From: an uncultured Jannaschia sp. | Lineage (GTDB): Bacteria > Pseudomonadota > Alphaproteobacteria > Rhodobacterales > Rhodobacteraceae | Assembly (NCBI RefSeq): GCF_947494055.1 | Contig: NZ_CANLTR010000005.1 | Coordinates: forward strand, 1-64,000 | Reading direction: 5' to 3' | DNA length: 64,000 nucleotides | Shown here: positions 18,896-27,448 of the stretch, piece by piece | Layout: the number at the start of each line of letters is the position of its first letter | Position numbering within the stretch: position 1 is the first letter of the stretch | Notes under the pieces: model-generated | What the model was told of the DNA's origin: nothing | Database searches by the model: none | The model's input: only the letters and a program-made list of their open reading frames with translations | Translations under genes and position numbers: made by a program

Positions 18896-19594
18896 TCAGG
18901 CAGCCCCCACTTTTGCCAAATCGTTGAGCGCATCGCCCCAAAGGGTCCGTTCAGTGAGCAGTGAGCGGCCTCGCGGGTGGATCAGCGCTCCGAAGGTCAG
19001 TCGGACGGTTGCGTATTCCGGCCCAGCTTCTTCATCGAACCAAATAGGATGCCCGTCCTCGGCAAAAGCCGACCTTCCGTGCAGTTCAATGACGATCGAC
19101 AGTCGCTCCCCGCAGACAGTCAATGTAATGCGGTCGCTCGGGTCGTGGTCGTTGCGCGGGGAATAATCCGTGAACATGCACGTCAATACGCCGACCAGAT
19201 TCTCGGGGCCGTCGAACGGATGGCGCCCGTGGGTCAAACCCAGCTTATAACGTGCGAAGTATGCCGCCACCTCGTCGGATAGAGCGTCCTTCGGGCCAAA
19301 CTGGACCGGCTTAGTGCGGCCGGGATCGTCCACTTCCAAAAGGGCCAAGGGCAGCGACCAGTAGGTATCAACAGCCTCTGCAACGTCTGTCGTTGGCCCG
19401 GGATATAGAACACATAGGAGGGCCGCCGCAAAGTCGGTGCCAACCATCATCGGGGCGCCGCGGCCTCGCCCCCCAGTTGTAAAGATGCCCGCCTTACGCG
19501 CGCGCATCACAACGGTACGGGCGCGCCCCTCTTCATCAGGGAGCGCGCCTTCAACCCATTGGGTCAGATCAGAAAGGGTTGGACGACGAGACAT
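18896..19594 (-). CDS. Hypothetical protein of the integrase operon
   Basis: A 232-aa protein I cannot assign. The N-terminal 60 residues (LSDLTQWVEGAL, VVMRARKAGIFTTGGRGRGA) look like a winged-helix or helix-wing DNA-contact segment. The remainder alternates hydrophobic strands, and no membrane segment is present. It is followed directly by the 60-aa ORF and int. It may be a regulator of the excision operon; this is inference from position only. Confidence 0.6.
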   Translation of the reverse strand: MSRRPTLSDLTQWVEGALPDEEGRARTVVMRARKAGIFTTGGRGRGAPMMVGTDFAAALLCVLYPGPTTDVAEAVDTYWSLPLALLEVDDPGRTKPVQFGPKDALSDEVAAYFARYKLGLTHGRHPFDGPENLVGVLTCMFTDYSPRNDHDPSDRITLTVCGERLSIVIELHGRSAFAEDGHPIWFDEEAGPEYATVRLTFGALIHPRGRSLLTERTLWGDALNDLAKVGAA

Positions 19595-19653
19595 ATTGAA
19601 CAGGTAGCGTAATTCTAGGACGCTGTCAATACGAACAGGTTGTTCCTTTTAGG

Positions 19654-20058
19654 TCAGTCCCTCGGCCGAAGAATATCCATCGCCTTCTCGATGCGTCCAT
19701 ACTCTGCCCGCTGGCACTCAATCAGCCGATCCGTGAGCCAGCGCATCGCGTCGCGTTCCTCCGGCATGTTCTCGGGGTCGCAGGTCTGGACCATGCTTTC
19801 GAGCGCGAACGCGATGACCTGCGCTTCGCGTAACATGCCCCCGGAATAGTAGTCGTCATCGATCCATAGCTTACGGATCGCGTCGCACTTGTCCTTCAGA
19901 TCAGTTGGCATAGTGGCACGGTAGGCGGCATCGCGGTCTCGTAAGCCCTGGGCCTTGGCCAGTTGGTCCCGATAGATGTCCTCACCGGCTAAGGCGAGGC
20001 CACTAACGCTGCGGTTCTCCCAATCGGTGACGGGGGTCGGTTCAATCGCGTTCTGCAT
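19654..20058 (-). CDS. Hypothetical protein, first gene of the integrase operon
   Basis: A 134-aa acidic, mostly helical protein (MQNAIEPTPVTDWENRSVSG, later DDDYYSGGMLREAQVIAFAL). No family recognised. GGGAG lies 9 nt before the ATG. It is the first gene read from the promoter in the divergent operator region, with the -10 and the nearer operator only about 25-45 nt upstream. Immediate-early position suggests a role in the excision/replication decision. Confidence 0.6.
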   Translation of the reverse strand: MQNAIEPTPVTDWENRSVSGLALAGEDIYRDQLAKAQGLRDRDAAYRATMPTDLKDKCDAIRKLWIDDDYYSGGMLREAQVIAFALESMVQTCDPENMPEERDAMRWLTDRLIECQRAEYGRIEKAMDILRPRD

Positions 20059-20081
20059 TGTCAGGTTCTCCCAGACAGGCT

Positions 20082-20138
20082 ATCAATGTTTTACGTTGAT
20101 AAACCTCGGTGGACGCGCCGTCAATGAAAAACGTTGAT
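20082..20138 (-). promoter_or_regulatory. Integrase-operon promoter overlapped by two operators
   Basis: Reading the minus strand, TTGACG (20119-20124) and TATCAA (20096-20101) are spaced by exactly 17 nt and form a plausible sigma-70 promoter for the integrase operon. Two 19-bp near-identical palindromic sites, ATCAATGTTTTACGTTGAT (20082-20100) and GTCAATGAAAAACGTTGAT (20120-20138), cover the -10 and the -35. The second also ends 2 nt before the ATG of the divergent HTH gene. This is the expected layout for an autoregulated lysogeny repressor. Confidence 0.7.
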
Positions 20139-20140
20139 AC

Positions 20141-20371
20141 ATGTCACCAGCTCAATCTCGTGCCGCCCGTGGCCTTCTATCCTTGACGCAAACAGGCTTG
20201 GCGAAGGCTGCCGGAGTAGGGCAGTCCACCGTGATCGACTTTGAGCGTGAGCGCCGTCAAGTCTCAGATCAGTCCATTGCCGCGATCCGCTCCGCCCTCG
20301 AAGCCGCCGGCGTCGAGTTCATCGAAGCGAACGGTGGCGGGGCCGGGGTCAGACTGCGGAAGGACGTGTGA
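20141..20371 (+). CDS. XRE-family repressor-like HTH protein
   Basis: A 76-aa protein with one helix-turn-helix (LSLTQTGLAKAAGVGQSTVI), the pattern of small Rhizobiales/Rhodobacterales XRE proteins that begin MxPAQxRAARxLL. The ATG comes 2 nt after the second operator and has no Shine-Dalgarno sequence, so the transcript may be leaderless. It is divergent from the integrase operon and is the best candidate for the lysogeny repressor acting on the two operators. Confidence 0.8.
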   Translation: MSPAQSRAARGLLSLTQTGLAKAAGVGQSTVIDFERERRQVSDQSIAAIRSALEAAGVEFIEANGGGAGVRLRKDV

Positions 20372-20375
20372 ACCG

Positions 20376-20636
20376 ATGAACCTCGTGCAACTCCGCATGG
20401 CCCGTGCTGGCCTTGGATGGACGCAGGAGCGGCTGGCCGAAGCGGCGGACATGTCGCTGTTTGCCTACAAGGGCGTCGAGGAAGGGCGTTGGCTCGGAAT
20501 GGATCTGTACATGACACGTCTCCAAGATGCCTTAGAGCGGGCGGGGATTACGTTCCTGGACGATGACGGGAGCGGGTTCGGCGTGCGGCGGAAGGGGGCG
20601 AGCGGTTCAGAGATATGGTTAGGTAAGTTAAGCTGA
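20376..20636 (+). CDS. Second XRE-family HTH protein
   Basis: An 86-aa protein with helix-turn-helix LGWTQERLAEAADMSLFAYK and a short C-terminal beta segment (GITFLDDDGSGFGVRRKG) similar to that of the preceding gene. The two look like tandem paralogs, 4 nt apart. GGAAGGA precedes the ATG. It ends 9 nt inside the 3' end of the convergent fic gene. It may be a co-repressor or antirepressor. Confidence 0.75.
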   Translation: MNLVQLRMARAGLGWTQERLAEAADMSLFAYKGVEEGRWLGMDLYMTRLQDALERAGITFLDDDGSGFGVRRKGASGSEIWLGKLS

Positions 20637-21233
20637 TGCAATCTGTTCACCTAGTAGGCGGACGACTAGTGCGTGGAGATCATTAAGGTCGGGTTCACCT
20701 CGTTCAGCAAAGGCAACGTGTGCCTTCTGGAGAGCTTCAACGTACTCTGGGCGATTTTGCTTAATTAACTGTGGCAGAATGATTTTCCCTTGAGGAAACC
20801 GACCAAGCGCCAAGCATAACACAAAGTAACACGCTGCCCGCGCAGTCCTTCCATTCCCGTTCACGAACGGATGAATGTTGTTCAGGCGCCATAATACATA
20901 GGTCGCAAGAACGACCGGGTCAGTCTCGTTCCAGTGCCGGTTAACCTGATTAACAAAGTCGTCCATCAACGCAGGAACACGATAGTATGGAGGGGGTTGG
21001 TGCTGCCCAACTCGAACCTCGCACGGCCGGTATTCTCCTGCGGATATATGAAGGCACGCGATCGCGTGGTAGTTTAGAGCCTTGATAACATGCTGAGACA
21101 GGAAGGGCCTCCCGATGTCCCGGGAGGCTATTGCGACAGAGTTGACGAAAGCATACTGCCTATCGCCGTTCTCTACCTCTAAAGATTTATAAACAGGATG
21201 GTTCTCTGTGTTTGTGAGTTCAAAGAGAATCAT
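20628..21233 (-). CDS. Fic-domain toxin (AMPylase)
   Basis: A 201-aa Fic protein. The active-site motif HPFVNGNGRTAR starts at His121, with the catalytic His, the phosphate-binding GNGR and the final Arg all intact; a flap-like GEYRPCEVRVG lies upstream. Fic enzymes transfer AMP, or less often other groups, to target proteins. It overlaps the upstream antitoxin gene by 1 nt (TGATG). GC content here is visibly lower than in flanking phage genes, a sign that the pair was acquired separately. An SLEVEN hexapeptide at residues 17-22 also matches the inhibitory SxxxEN pattern. Confidence 0.88.
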   Translation of the reverse strand: MILFELTNTENHPVYKSLEVENGDRQYAFVNSVAIASRDIGRPFLSQHVIKALNYHAIACLHISAGEYRPCEVRVGQHQPPPYYRVPALMDDFVNQVNRHWNETDPVVLATYVLWRLNNIHPFVNGNGRTARAACYFVLCLALGRFPQGKIILPQLIKQNRPEYVEALQKAHVAFAERGEPDLNDLHALVVRLLGEQIASA

Positions 21234-21406
21234 CAGTTCGTTAGCGCGGTCCGCTCTAGAACACGTTCGACCTGCTCTTGGGTCATATCATTCTCATCAG
21301 GAAGCGACCCCATAACGAACGAGACACGCTGCTCATAGTGAGGCTGCTTGCTTGAGGCTTCACGCAAGCGATCCAGAAAACGCTGATCCGTATGTATTTT
21401 TGTCAT
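21233..21406 (-). CDS. Fic antitoxin, class I (VbhA/FicA-like)
   Basis: A 57-aa helical protein whose core SFVMGSLPDENDMTQEQVERV contains SLPDEN (Ser34, Glu38, Asn39). This fits the inhibitory motif [S/T]xxxE[G/N], whose Glu blocks the ATP gamma-phosphate site of Fic enzymes. The start MTKIHTDQ was chosen because GGGAGA lies about 10 nt upstream. A TATTAT -10-like box at 21431-21436 would fall inside a longer version. It is coupled to the downstream toxin by a TGATG junction. Confidence 0.8.
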   Translation of the reverse strand: MTKIHTDQRFLDRLREASSKQPHYEQRVSFVMGSLPDENDMTQEQVERVLERTALTN

Positions 21407-21469
21407 AGTGGTCGGTCTCCCAGGCATTCTATAATACAAGTAAGCCGAACAGCGGCAGTCGTCACGCAC

Positions 21470-21788
21470 CTTCTTCTAGAACAGGTAAAAAAATTCTTGA
21501 CAGCCTCTTCTTCTTCGCGGCCGTCCATCCCCCTCCACCAGACTTAAATGCCTGAAACGCCGCCTCTAAGGTATGTCAAGAGGAAACCGCGACGAAAATC
21601 TATCCACAGCGTAGATGCAAGAATGCATCGTCACAGTTTGGCCGGAGCGGCCATCCGTGTAACCGCCCCGGCCCGACGCCGCGCCCCGATGGAGGCCAGA
21701 GGCCGCGTCATGTCGGTGTCTAACCGGACCGCCGACTGCCGATGCGGATCGGGGAACAGAAACCCCAGGGACCGCAGGCCCTATCCCG
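21470..21788. other. Junction between Fic module and tail genes
   Basis: No coding frame was recognised. It holds a TGGCCG/CGGCCA inverted repeat (21639-21653) without a T-run and GGGG/CCCC-rich text just after the last tail gene. Base composition changes near 21.6 kb from AT-rich (Fic side) to GC-rich (phage side). This is where tail-tip, fibre and lysis genes would be expected in a complete prophage, so it may be a deletion joint. Confidence 0.5.
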
Positions 21789-22157
21789 TTACGCCACGAT
21801 GTCGAACAAGGCCGGGGTCAGCCTCGCCTTCGATACCGCTGGCAATGTCTTCGTCCCGTCCGGCGCCGCGTCGTTGGTCTTCGCGGTCGTTCGCAGCCAC
21901 GCCCGGTCCATCGCTTGCAGCACCGCGACGTGACGGGCTTCCAGCGGCATCCCGTAGAGCCGCGCACCGGCTTCGATCTCCATCAGCGACAGCGCCTGCG
22001 GACCGTAACCCGTGCCCTGCCGCCCGCTGCATAACGCGCAGAACAGCCGCCACAGATCGGCCCCGCCTTCGGGCACCCGGAGCATCGTTGCGGACGACAA
22101 CGTTGCTGTTACCGCCACCTCCATCCGCTCGGTGAAGCGTGCCCAGGCCGGCGTCAT
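21789..22157 (-). CDS. Small phage protein, tail-chaperone-like
   Basis: A 122-aa protein starting MTPAWARFTERMEVAV. Its central block (DLWRLFCALCSGRQGTGYGP then LSLMEIEAGARLYG) resembles short proteins encoded in tail-assembly regions of alphaproteobacterial siphophages, which are often annotated as tail assembly chaperones. The ATG overlaps the upstream gene's stop as ATGA. Unusually it lies after, not before, the tape measure gene. It is the last gene of the structural operon. Confidence 0.55.
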   Translation of the reverse strand: MTPAWARFTERMEVAVTATLSSATMLRVPEGGADLWRLFCALCSGRQGTGYGPQALSLMEIEAGARLYGMPLEARHVAVLQAMDRAWLRTTAKTNDAAPDGTKTLPAVSKARLTPALFDIVA

Positions 22158-22765
22158 CTGATCACCTGCGTCGCGTCGAAGCCCACCACGTAGAGCAGGC
22201 CGGAGACACGGGTCAGGGTCACGCCGCCAGCGTCGAGGCGCAGCTCCATCGGCGGGTTCTTCAGCTTCGCCGTCTGCCCGACCTTCACGGACACCCGGAG
22301 CGCCGGGCTGCACTCGATCCACGCCGACAGGCCGGTGGAACTGACCGGCCCGCCCTTCGTCAGCCGTACGAACTCGAAGCCGCCCGCGTCGGTCTCGATC
22401 GAGACGTGATCGCCTTCCGTCAGGTCCAGTCCTTCGGGCAGGCCCGTGATCCGAAGCGCCCCGCGATCCGAACGGACGGAATGGATGGTCGCCGATCCGA
22501 GGCCGCCGGACCTGTAGCGCGCCGGTTGCGGGCGTTGCGCGGGATGGCCGGTGAACGTGCCTAGCGAGCCGCGCAGCGCCATCATCTTCGCCTCGAAGGC
22601 TTCCGCCTCGTCCTTCGGCATCGGCCCCGACTGGTAGGAGGTGTGCCAGAGCATCGGTCCCAGGTCGCGAACCTGCACCTGATTATTCGAGCGGAACGTC
22701 TCCTGACGCCACATCGGGCGGAAGTCGGCGATCTCCCATTCGATTCCTGTCGTCATATCCATCAT
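22154..22765 (-). CDS. Phage tail protein, distal-tail-like
   Basis: A 203-aa beta-rich protein (IEWEIADFRPMWRQETFRSN, then FEAKMMALRGSLGTFTGHP). This style is found in phage tail proteins encoded just after the tape measure, where the distal tail protein usually sits. It overlaps the tape measure stop by 4 nt. No adhesion-tip or fibre gene follows. The family assignment is by position and general pattern only. Confidence 0.55.
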   Translation of the reverse strand: MMDMTTGIEWEIADFRPMWRQETFRSNNQVQVRDLGPMLWHTSYQSGPMPKDEAEAFEAKMMALRGSLGTFTGHPAQRPQPARYRSGGLGSATIHSVRSDRGALRITGLPEGLDLTEGDHVSIETDAGGFEFVRLTKGGPVSSTGLSAWIECSPALRVSVKVGQTAKLKNPPMELRLDAGGVTLTRVSGLLYVVGFDATQVIR

Positions 22766-25119
22766 CGAACGATCCTCTGCGTGGCGCCGCGGTTGCCCGA
22801 CTGGCGAAGCGTCTGCATGACCACGCCCGGCCCGTCCCGGCGCATCGTGTTCCCCGCCTCGCGTTTGGCGATCGGCGCGGCGCGCTGGTCGATCTTGGCG
22901 TCGAGCATGTCGGACTTCAGGTCGACGGCGACGCGGACATCGACGGCCTGCGATCCGCCACCGGGCAGCGACGGCATCCGACCGCTGTTCAGGGATTCCA
23001 TCATCTCGCGCGCACCCGGCATCCGCATGGCGCCCGCGTTCAGGACGCCTTCACGGCCATGCACGACACCCGCGATCCGGTCTTCGGGCACGTTCCCGGT
23101 ATAGCCGCCCGATGCGAAGCCCAGCATCCCGCCGATTGCCCCGAAGACCCCGCCCCCCGCACCGGAGGCCAGCCCTTGGAAGCCGCGCAGCATCTGCATC
23201 CGGGCGAACTCGGTCAGCAGCGAAGCCAGTGCGTCCTTCGCCTTCATCGACCCGTCGAGGATGCCGCCGAAGATGTCGGCCACCTTCGTCGCCCCGGCCT
23301 CGGCGCGTTCCTCGACCCGTTGCAGATCGTCGGCCGCCTGTTCCGCCGCATCGCCTGCGCGGGCGTAGGACTCGGCCAGCTTGTCGATCTCGGCTTCGAG
23401 TTGCGGCGTGATCTTCGTGCCCTGTTCCTGCGCCGCCTTCAGCAGCTCGGCCTTCTTGCGGGCGTATTCGAGCGCATCGCCCACGTCGCGGCCGGTCTCG
23501 GCCAGCACGACCAGCGCCGTCGCCTCGGCTTCCAGTTCGCGGATTTCCTGTTGCGTGCCCTCCAGCGCCTCGCGCCAGACATCCACCGGCGCGCGGCCAC
23601 TGCCGCCCCCACCGCCCGAACTGGCCGCCGGAAGGTCGGGAACGCCGATCTCGAAGGGCGCCGGTCGGGGCCGGGACGACGACGAAGGCGCAAGCTCGGA
23701 CGAAGAGCCGCCAGTCCCGTATTGACGCGGATCGCCCCGCGTGCCGACTTCGCCGTAGACGCCCGGCGCCGCCTGACCGGACGCATCGCCACCGGGCAGG
23801 CTCGCCCTCAGCTCGCGGGCGCGGGTGATGGCTGCGCCAAGTCGTCCGACGAAGGCATCGAGGGCGGATGACACCGAACCAAACTGCACCCCGTCGATCG
23901 CCGACACCTCCGACAATGCCGTTTGCGCGGTGCGGGCCAGCGTGCCCATAGCAACCTCGAAGGTCTCCGCCCCGATCTTGCCCGCATCGAGGTCCGTGGC
24001 GAGTTCGGTCATTTCCGTGGCGATGCTGTTCAGTTCGCCGGCGGCGTCCGTCTCGCCCAGCATCGCGAGATTGCCCGCCACCTGGAACAGCGGGCCGGCC
24101 AGACCGGCGGCTTCGTCGGCCAGCCGGAAGTACTCAGAGCGAAGGGACTCCAGTTTCGCCCGGTGCGCGTCGACCGCATCGCTGTCATTGTCGAGCGTGT
24201 CGGCGATGCCCTCGCCCAGCAACGCGCGGGCCTGTTCGGGATTGGCGAAGAGGTCATCGAGGTCCGTGCGCAGCGTCGCGATCTTCACCGCCGCGTCCGC
24301 CAGCCCGACCGCCAGTTCCTTGCCAAAGGTCGAGACGCGGGTCGTGAGTGCCTGGAACCGCCGATCCAGCTCTTCGGCCTTCTCGATCAGTTCCGCGTCG
24401 AGGACGGCCCCGGTTTCGCGTGCGGTCTGGATGGTCTTGCGCAGCGCGGCCTCGCCCTGTCCCATCAGTTGCACGAACTGCTCGCCGCCAGTGCCGCCGA
24501 AGATTTCATCGGCAATGCGGATCTGCGCGGCGGCATCCAAGTCCTCCATCCGCCCGATGATTTCGAGCATCAGGTCGGACGGGTCTTCGAGCTTGCGCGT
24601 CAGGTCCGTGGCGCCGTAGCCCAGCCGCGCGAACGCCTCGGCCGCCGGCCCCTTGCCGGTCACGATGAACTCGTCGGCGCGCAGGTTCAGTTCCTTCAGG
24701 CCGTCCGTCAGGGCATCGACGCCGATCCGGTTCTGCTCGGCGACGAACTTCAGTTCCTGGAACGCCTCGACGCTGACACCCGCCCGCCTGGCTTCCGCGC
24801 CAAGTTCCGCCACCGCCGCCGTCGCCCCGCGCACGCCCCGCACGATGCCGGTCAGCGCCACGGCTGCACCGCCCGCAAGAAAGCCTCCGGCGAAGGCCCG
24901 GCCGAAGGCGCCGATCTTCGTGGAGGTCGCCGCGAGCGCCTGGTTGATGCGCGAGGTCGACCGCAGCATGTCGGTTTCCATGCGCTTCGTTGCCCGTGAC
25001 GATCCGCGTTCCAGGCCCTGATAGGATCGGGTGCCAGTGCGTTCGGCCTTCTCCATCCGCTTCTCGAACTCGCGGACGCGGGCTTCGAGGTAGACCACCA
25101 GTTGTTCGTCGCTGCTCAT
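22762..25119 (-). CDS. Phage tape measure protein
   Basis: A 785-aa, largely helical protein with an N-terminal coiled coil (residues about 5-60) and a Gly/Ala-rich hydrophobic stretch (FGRAFAGGFLAGGAAVALTG). A second coiled region covers about 520-620, and the C-terminus is the typical GFASGGYTGNVPEDRIAGVV. Such proteins fix the length of siphovirus tails; at roughly 0.15 nm per residue it would set a tail of the order of 120 nm. Its presence argues against a pure capsid-only satellite. GGAGG precedes the ATG. It follows terL by 9 nt, an unusual adjacency. Confidence 0.9.
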   Translation of the reverse strand: MSSDEQLVVYLEARVREFEKRMEKAERTGTRSYQGLERGSSRATKRMETDMLRSTSRINQALAATSTKIGAFGRAFAGGFLAGGAAVALTGIVRGVRGATAAVAELGAEARRAGVSVEAFQELKFVAEQNRIGVDALTDGLKELNLRADEFIVTGKGPAAEAFARLGYGATDLTRKLEDPSDLMLEIIGRMEDLDAAAQIRIADEIFGGTGGEQFVQLMGQGEAALRKTIQTARETGAVLDAELIEKAEELDRRFQALTTRVSTFGKELAVGLADAAVKIATLRTDLDDLFANPEQARALLGEGIADTLDNDSDAVDAHRAKLESLRSEYFRLADEAAGLAGPLFQVAGNLAMLGETDAAGELNSIATEMTELATDLDAGKIGAETFEVAMGTLARTAQTALSEVSAIDGVQFGSVSSALDAFVGRLGAAITRARELRASLPGGDASGQAAPGVYGEVGTRGDPRQYGTGGSSSELAPSSSSRPRPAPFEIGVPDLPAASSGGGGGSGRAPVDVWREALEGTQQEIRELEAEATALVVLAETGRDVGDALEYARKKAELLKAAQEQGTKITPQLEAEIDKLAESYARAGDAAEQAADDLQRVEERAEAGATKVADIFGGILDGSMKAKDALASLLTEFARMQMLRGFQGLASGAGGGVFGAIGGMLGFASGGYTGNVPEDRIAGVVHGREGVLNAGAMRMPGAREMMESLNSGRMPSLPGGGSQAVDVRVAVDLKSDMLDAKIDQRAAPIAKREAGNTMRRDGPGVVMQTLRQSGNRGATQRIVR

Positions 25120-25128
25120 TCTCGCCTC

Positions 25129-26736
25129 CTATGCGGTCCACATGTCGTCATCGAACCACGGGGCAGCGGTGGCGAAGGCTTCCTCGCCTTCCGCGCAGCG
25201 GGCCACGGCCATCGCGGCGGCGACCGCGCCGTCGATCTTGTTGCCGGACTTGCCCTTGTGGAACGCCTTGTTCCCGGCCGCATCGACGTGGAGCTGGATG
25301 TTCTCGAAGTTCCACCGCAGGACCGGGTGCCCGCCATGCCGGAACGACCCGGCCAGGATCGCCCGTTCCAGTTCCTTGACCGCCGGGGCCATCGACACCC
25401 AGCCCTGTCGGAACTCGGCCACGGGCAGCCCGTCGTCGTGCAGGTTCGACATCATGTGCCGGCCCAGATGAGGGTCGAAGGCGGCCTCGCGGACGTTGAA
25501 CCGGGCGAACAGTTCGCGCACGTGATCCTCGACCGCGCGCAGATCGACCGTGTTGCCGGGCGTCGGGATGATGAAGCCTTCCTCGGCCCAGGTGATGTAG
25601 TCGACCCCGTGCAGCTCGCCGCGCGTTCGCAGGTTGTCCTCGGGACAGAAGAACCACGGATGCACCTGGTAGCCGCCCGCGCCGTCCTGCCAGCACGCGA
25701 CGACGACAGTCAGATCCTCGTTCTTCGACAGGTCGACACCTAGCCAGCATGGCGCCTGCACCAGTTCCAGTTCGTCCAGGTCGACCGCATCCGCGCCCCG
25801 GTCATAGGTCGCCATGTCCACGAAGGGCGAGGTCGAGGCATCGAGCCATCGGTTCAGGTTGAACTGCTTGAAGCTGTCGCGCTCGAAGGGCGAATGCTGC
25901 GCCTTCTTTGCTTTGTCGCGGAAGGCTTCGAGGTCGGGATAGCCGTGCGCGAGGCCGGGATTGACCGCGTGCCACAGGGCTTCGTCCTGCCAGTCGTCGT
26001 CCTCTTCGGCCATGAAGATGACAGGAAGCGTGGCCGGGTCGTCAATCTCGCCCTTCTGCACCCGGATCGCGTATTCGACCTGTTGCCAGGCGAGGTTCTC
26101 CTGCCCCCGCCCGGAGGTGCTGGCGACGATCAGCAGCGTGCCCGACACCTTCACCAGCGCGCTGTCGAGGGCTTCCCAGAGCCGCAGACCGGGGCGGCCT
26201 TCCCAGGCGTGGATTTCGTCTGCGACGACGACATCGGGCGTCTTGCCGTGCTGTCCCTTGCCGTCGCTGGCGACCGCGACATAGCGCGACCGCTCGCGGC
26301 CGAAGCCGATGCGCGAGACGTATTCCCGGACCTGAAGGTGTTTGGCGAGCCTGTAGTCGCCCTGGATGATCATTGCCGTCTCGTTGAACAGTTCCTTGGC
26401 CTGCTCGTGCGAGGCCGCCGCCGACAGGATCAGGCCGCCCGGTTTCCGCTCCGGCCCCATCAGGTGCAGAAGGTTCAGCGCGGCGGCGAGCGAGGTCTTG
26501 CGGTTGCCACGGGGCAGCAGCAGCACGACGCGCCGGACGATCCGTTGCCCGTGTTCGTCGCGGGGGCCATAGATGCGGCGCACGACACGCTCCTGCCACG
26601 GATCGAGCTGGAACGGGTGACCGGGCGCCGGGTTCTTCGGATGCTTCAGCTTGCGCAGCCATTGCACGGCCTTCTCGCCGTGCCCCATCGGGTCCGCGAT
26701 CTCCGACCCGTCCGCGATCCACGCTGGCGCCAGCAT
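25129..26736 (-). CDS. Terminase large subunit
   Basis: A 535-aa packaging ATPase/nuclease of the phage P27/HK97 group. The Walker A variant is LLPRGNRKTS, Walker B is DVVVADEIHAW, and the C-terminal nuclease Asp residues begin in WLGVDLSKNEDLT and recur in KIDGAVAAAMA. The ATG overlaps the small-subunit stop (TGATG). It is complete. Position between the head-closure genes and the tape measure is atypical, since terminase normally precedes the portal gene. Confidence 0.95.
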   Translation of the reverse strand: MLAPAWIADGSEIADPMGHGEKAVQWLRKLKHPKNPAPGHPFQLDPWQERVVRRIYGPRDEHGQRIVRRVVLLLPRGNRKTSLAAALNLLHLMGPERKPGGLILSAAASHEQAKELFNETAMIIQGDYRLAKHLQVREYVSRIGFGRERSRYVAVASDGKGQHGKTPDVVVADEIHAWEGRPGLRLWEALDSALVKVSGTLLIVASTSGRGQENLAWQQVEYAIRVQKGEIDDPATLPVIFMAEEDDDWQDEALWHAVNPGLAHGYPDLEAFRDKAKKAQHSPFERDSFKQFNLNRWLDASTSPFVDMATYDRGADAVDLDELELVQAPCWLGVDLSKNEDLTVVVACWQDGAGGYQVHPWFFCPEDNLRTRGELHGVDYITWAEEGFIIPTPGNTVDLRAVEDHVRELFARFNVREAAFDPHLGRHMMSNLHDDGLPVAEFRQGWVSMAPAVKELERAILAGSFRHGGHPVLRWNFENIQLHVDAAGNKAFHKGKSGNKIDGAVAAAMAVARCAEGEEAFATAAPWFDDDMWTA

Positions 26737-27125
26737 CACAGCAACTCGTCTTCGTCGCCCGCATCGTCGCGGATCGAAGGCCGGGACCGGCTGACCGGCG
26801 TCAGGCCAAGTTCCGAGGCCAGCAAGCGGGCGCGCGTCATGGCGTCGGATTGAATGCCTACGGCGGGGTGACGCTTCAGGCCGTTCTCTGTGTCGAGAAC
26901 ATGGCCGTCCTCTTGCAGACGGCGCTCCATCTCGCGGACGGTGCCGATGGCGATGGCGTAGTTCTCCAGGCTGCCAAGATCGGCATCGGTCAGGATGCGG
27001 CGTTCCTCGAGGATCGGCATGACACGGTTCCATTCCGCCGCCGCGTCGGCCGACAGCCAGGCCGGGGGCGGCAGGATGCCCAGCGGTTCCGCTTCCTCGC
27101 GCATGATCGGTTTGACGCCCCTCAT
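26736..27125 (-). CDS. Terminase small subunit (P27 family)
   Basis: A 129-aa protein with the P27 signature: PAWLSADAAAEWNRVMPILE, LENYAIAIGTVREMERRLQ, and GLKRHPAVGIQSDAM. It recognises the packaging site and hands DNA to the large subunit. It overlaps the upstream head-closure gene and the downstream terL gene by a few nt, so the whole block is translationally coupled. Confidence 0.92.
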   Translation of the reverse strand: MRGVKPIMREEAEPLGILPPPAWLSADAAAEWNRVMPILEERRILTDADLGSLENYAIAIGTVREMERRLQEDGHVLDTENGLKRHPAVGIQSDAMTRARLLASELGLTPVSRSRPSIRDDAGDEDELL

Positions 27126-27448
27126 GCTGCCGCCCTCCCGCGTGTCACGCAGCGCAGCTCCAGCACCCGGCCCCGTTCAATTTCCACGATGTCCGTGATG
27201 TCGTGGGCCACGTCGCGGAACAGCACCCGGTCCTCGCTCGTGAGGTCCGCCATCCATCGGATACGGAAGACGGCCATGCGCTTTTCGGTATCGCCGCCCG
27301 CCGCAAGGAACTCTCCCGCCGATTGCGCCACCACTTCGGCCCGCAAACGCAGGTGATCGGTCCAGAGCGTTTCCGGCGTGCCGACATCGTTCGCGGCGTA
27401 GCTTGCCCGCTGCACGACGATCAGCCGATCGAGCTTGCCCGCCCTCAT
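27122..27448 (-). CDS. Phage head closure protein
   Basis: A 108-aa protein with the SPP1 gp16-like pattern: MRAGKLDRLIVVQR, LWTDHLRLRAEVV, MAVFRIRWMADLTSEDRVLF, and a final DIVEIERGRVLELRCV. It would seal the connector after packaging. It overlaps the DUF3168 gene upstream and terS downstream by 4 nt each. Confidence 0.85.
   Translation of the reverse strand: MRAGKLDRLIVVQRASYAANDVGTPETLWTDHLRLRAEVVAQSAGEFLAAGGDTEKRMAVFRIRWMADLTSEDRVLFRDVAHDITDIVEIERGRVLELRCVTRGRAAA

Noticed and set aside
19598-21486. GAACAGGT at 19598, 19633 and 21479 as SOS boxes
   Set aside because: Alphaproteobacterial LexA binds GTTC-N7-GTTC direct repeats, which are not formed at any of the three places.
21497-21502. 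Plus-strand TTGACA as a promoter
   Set aside because: No -10-like sequence at 16-18 nt and no gene on that strand downstream.
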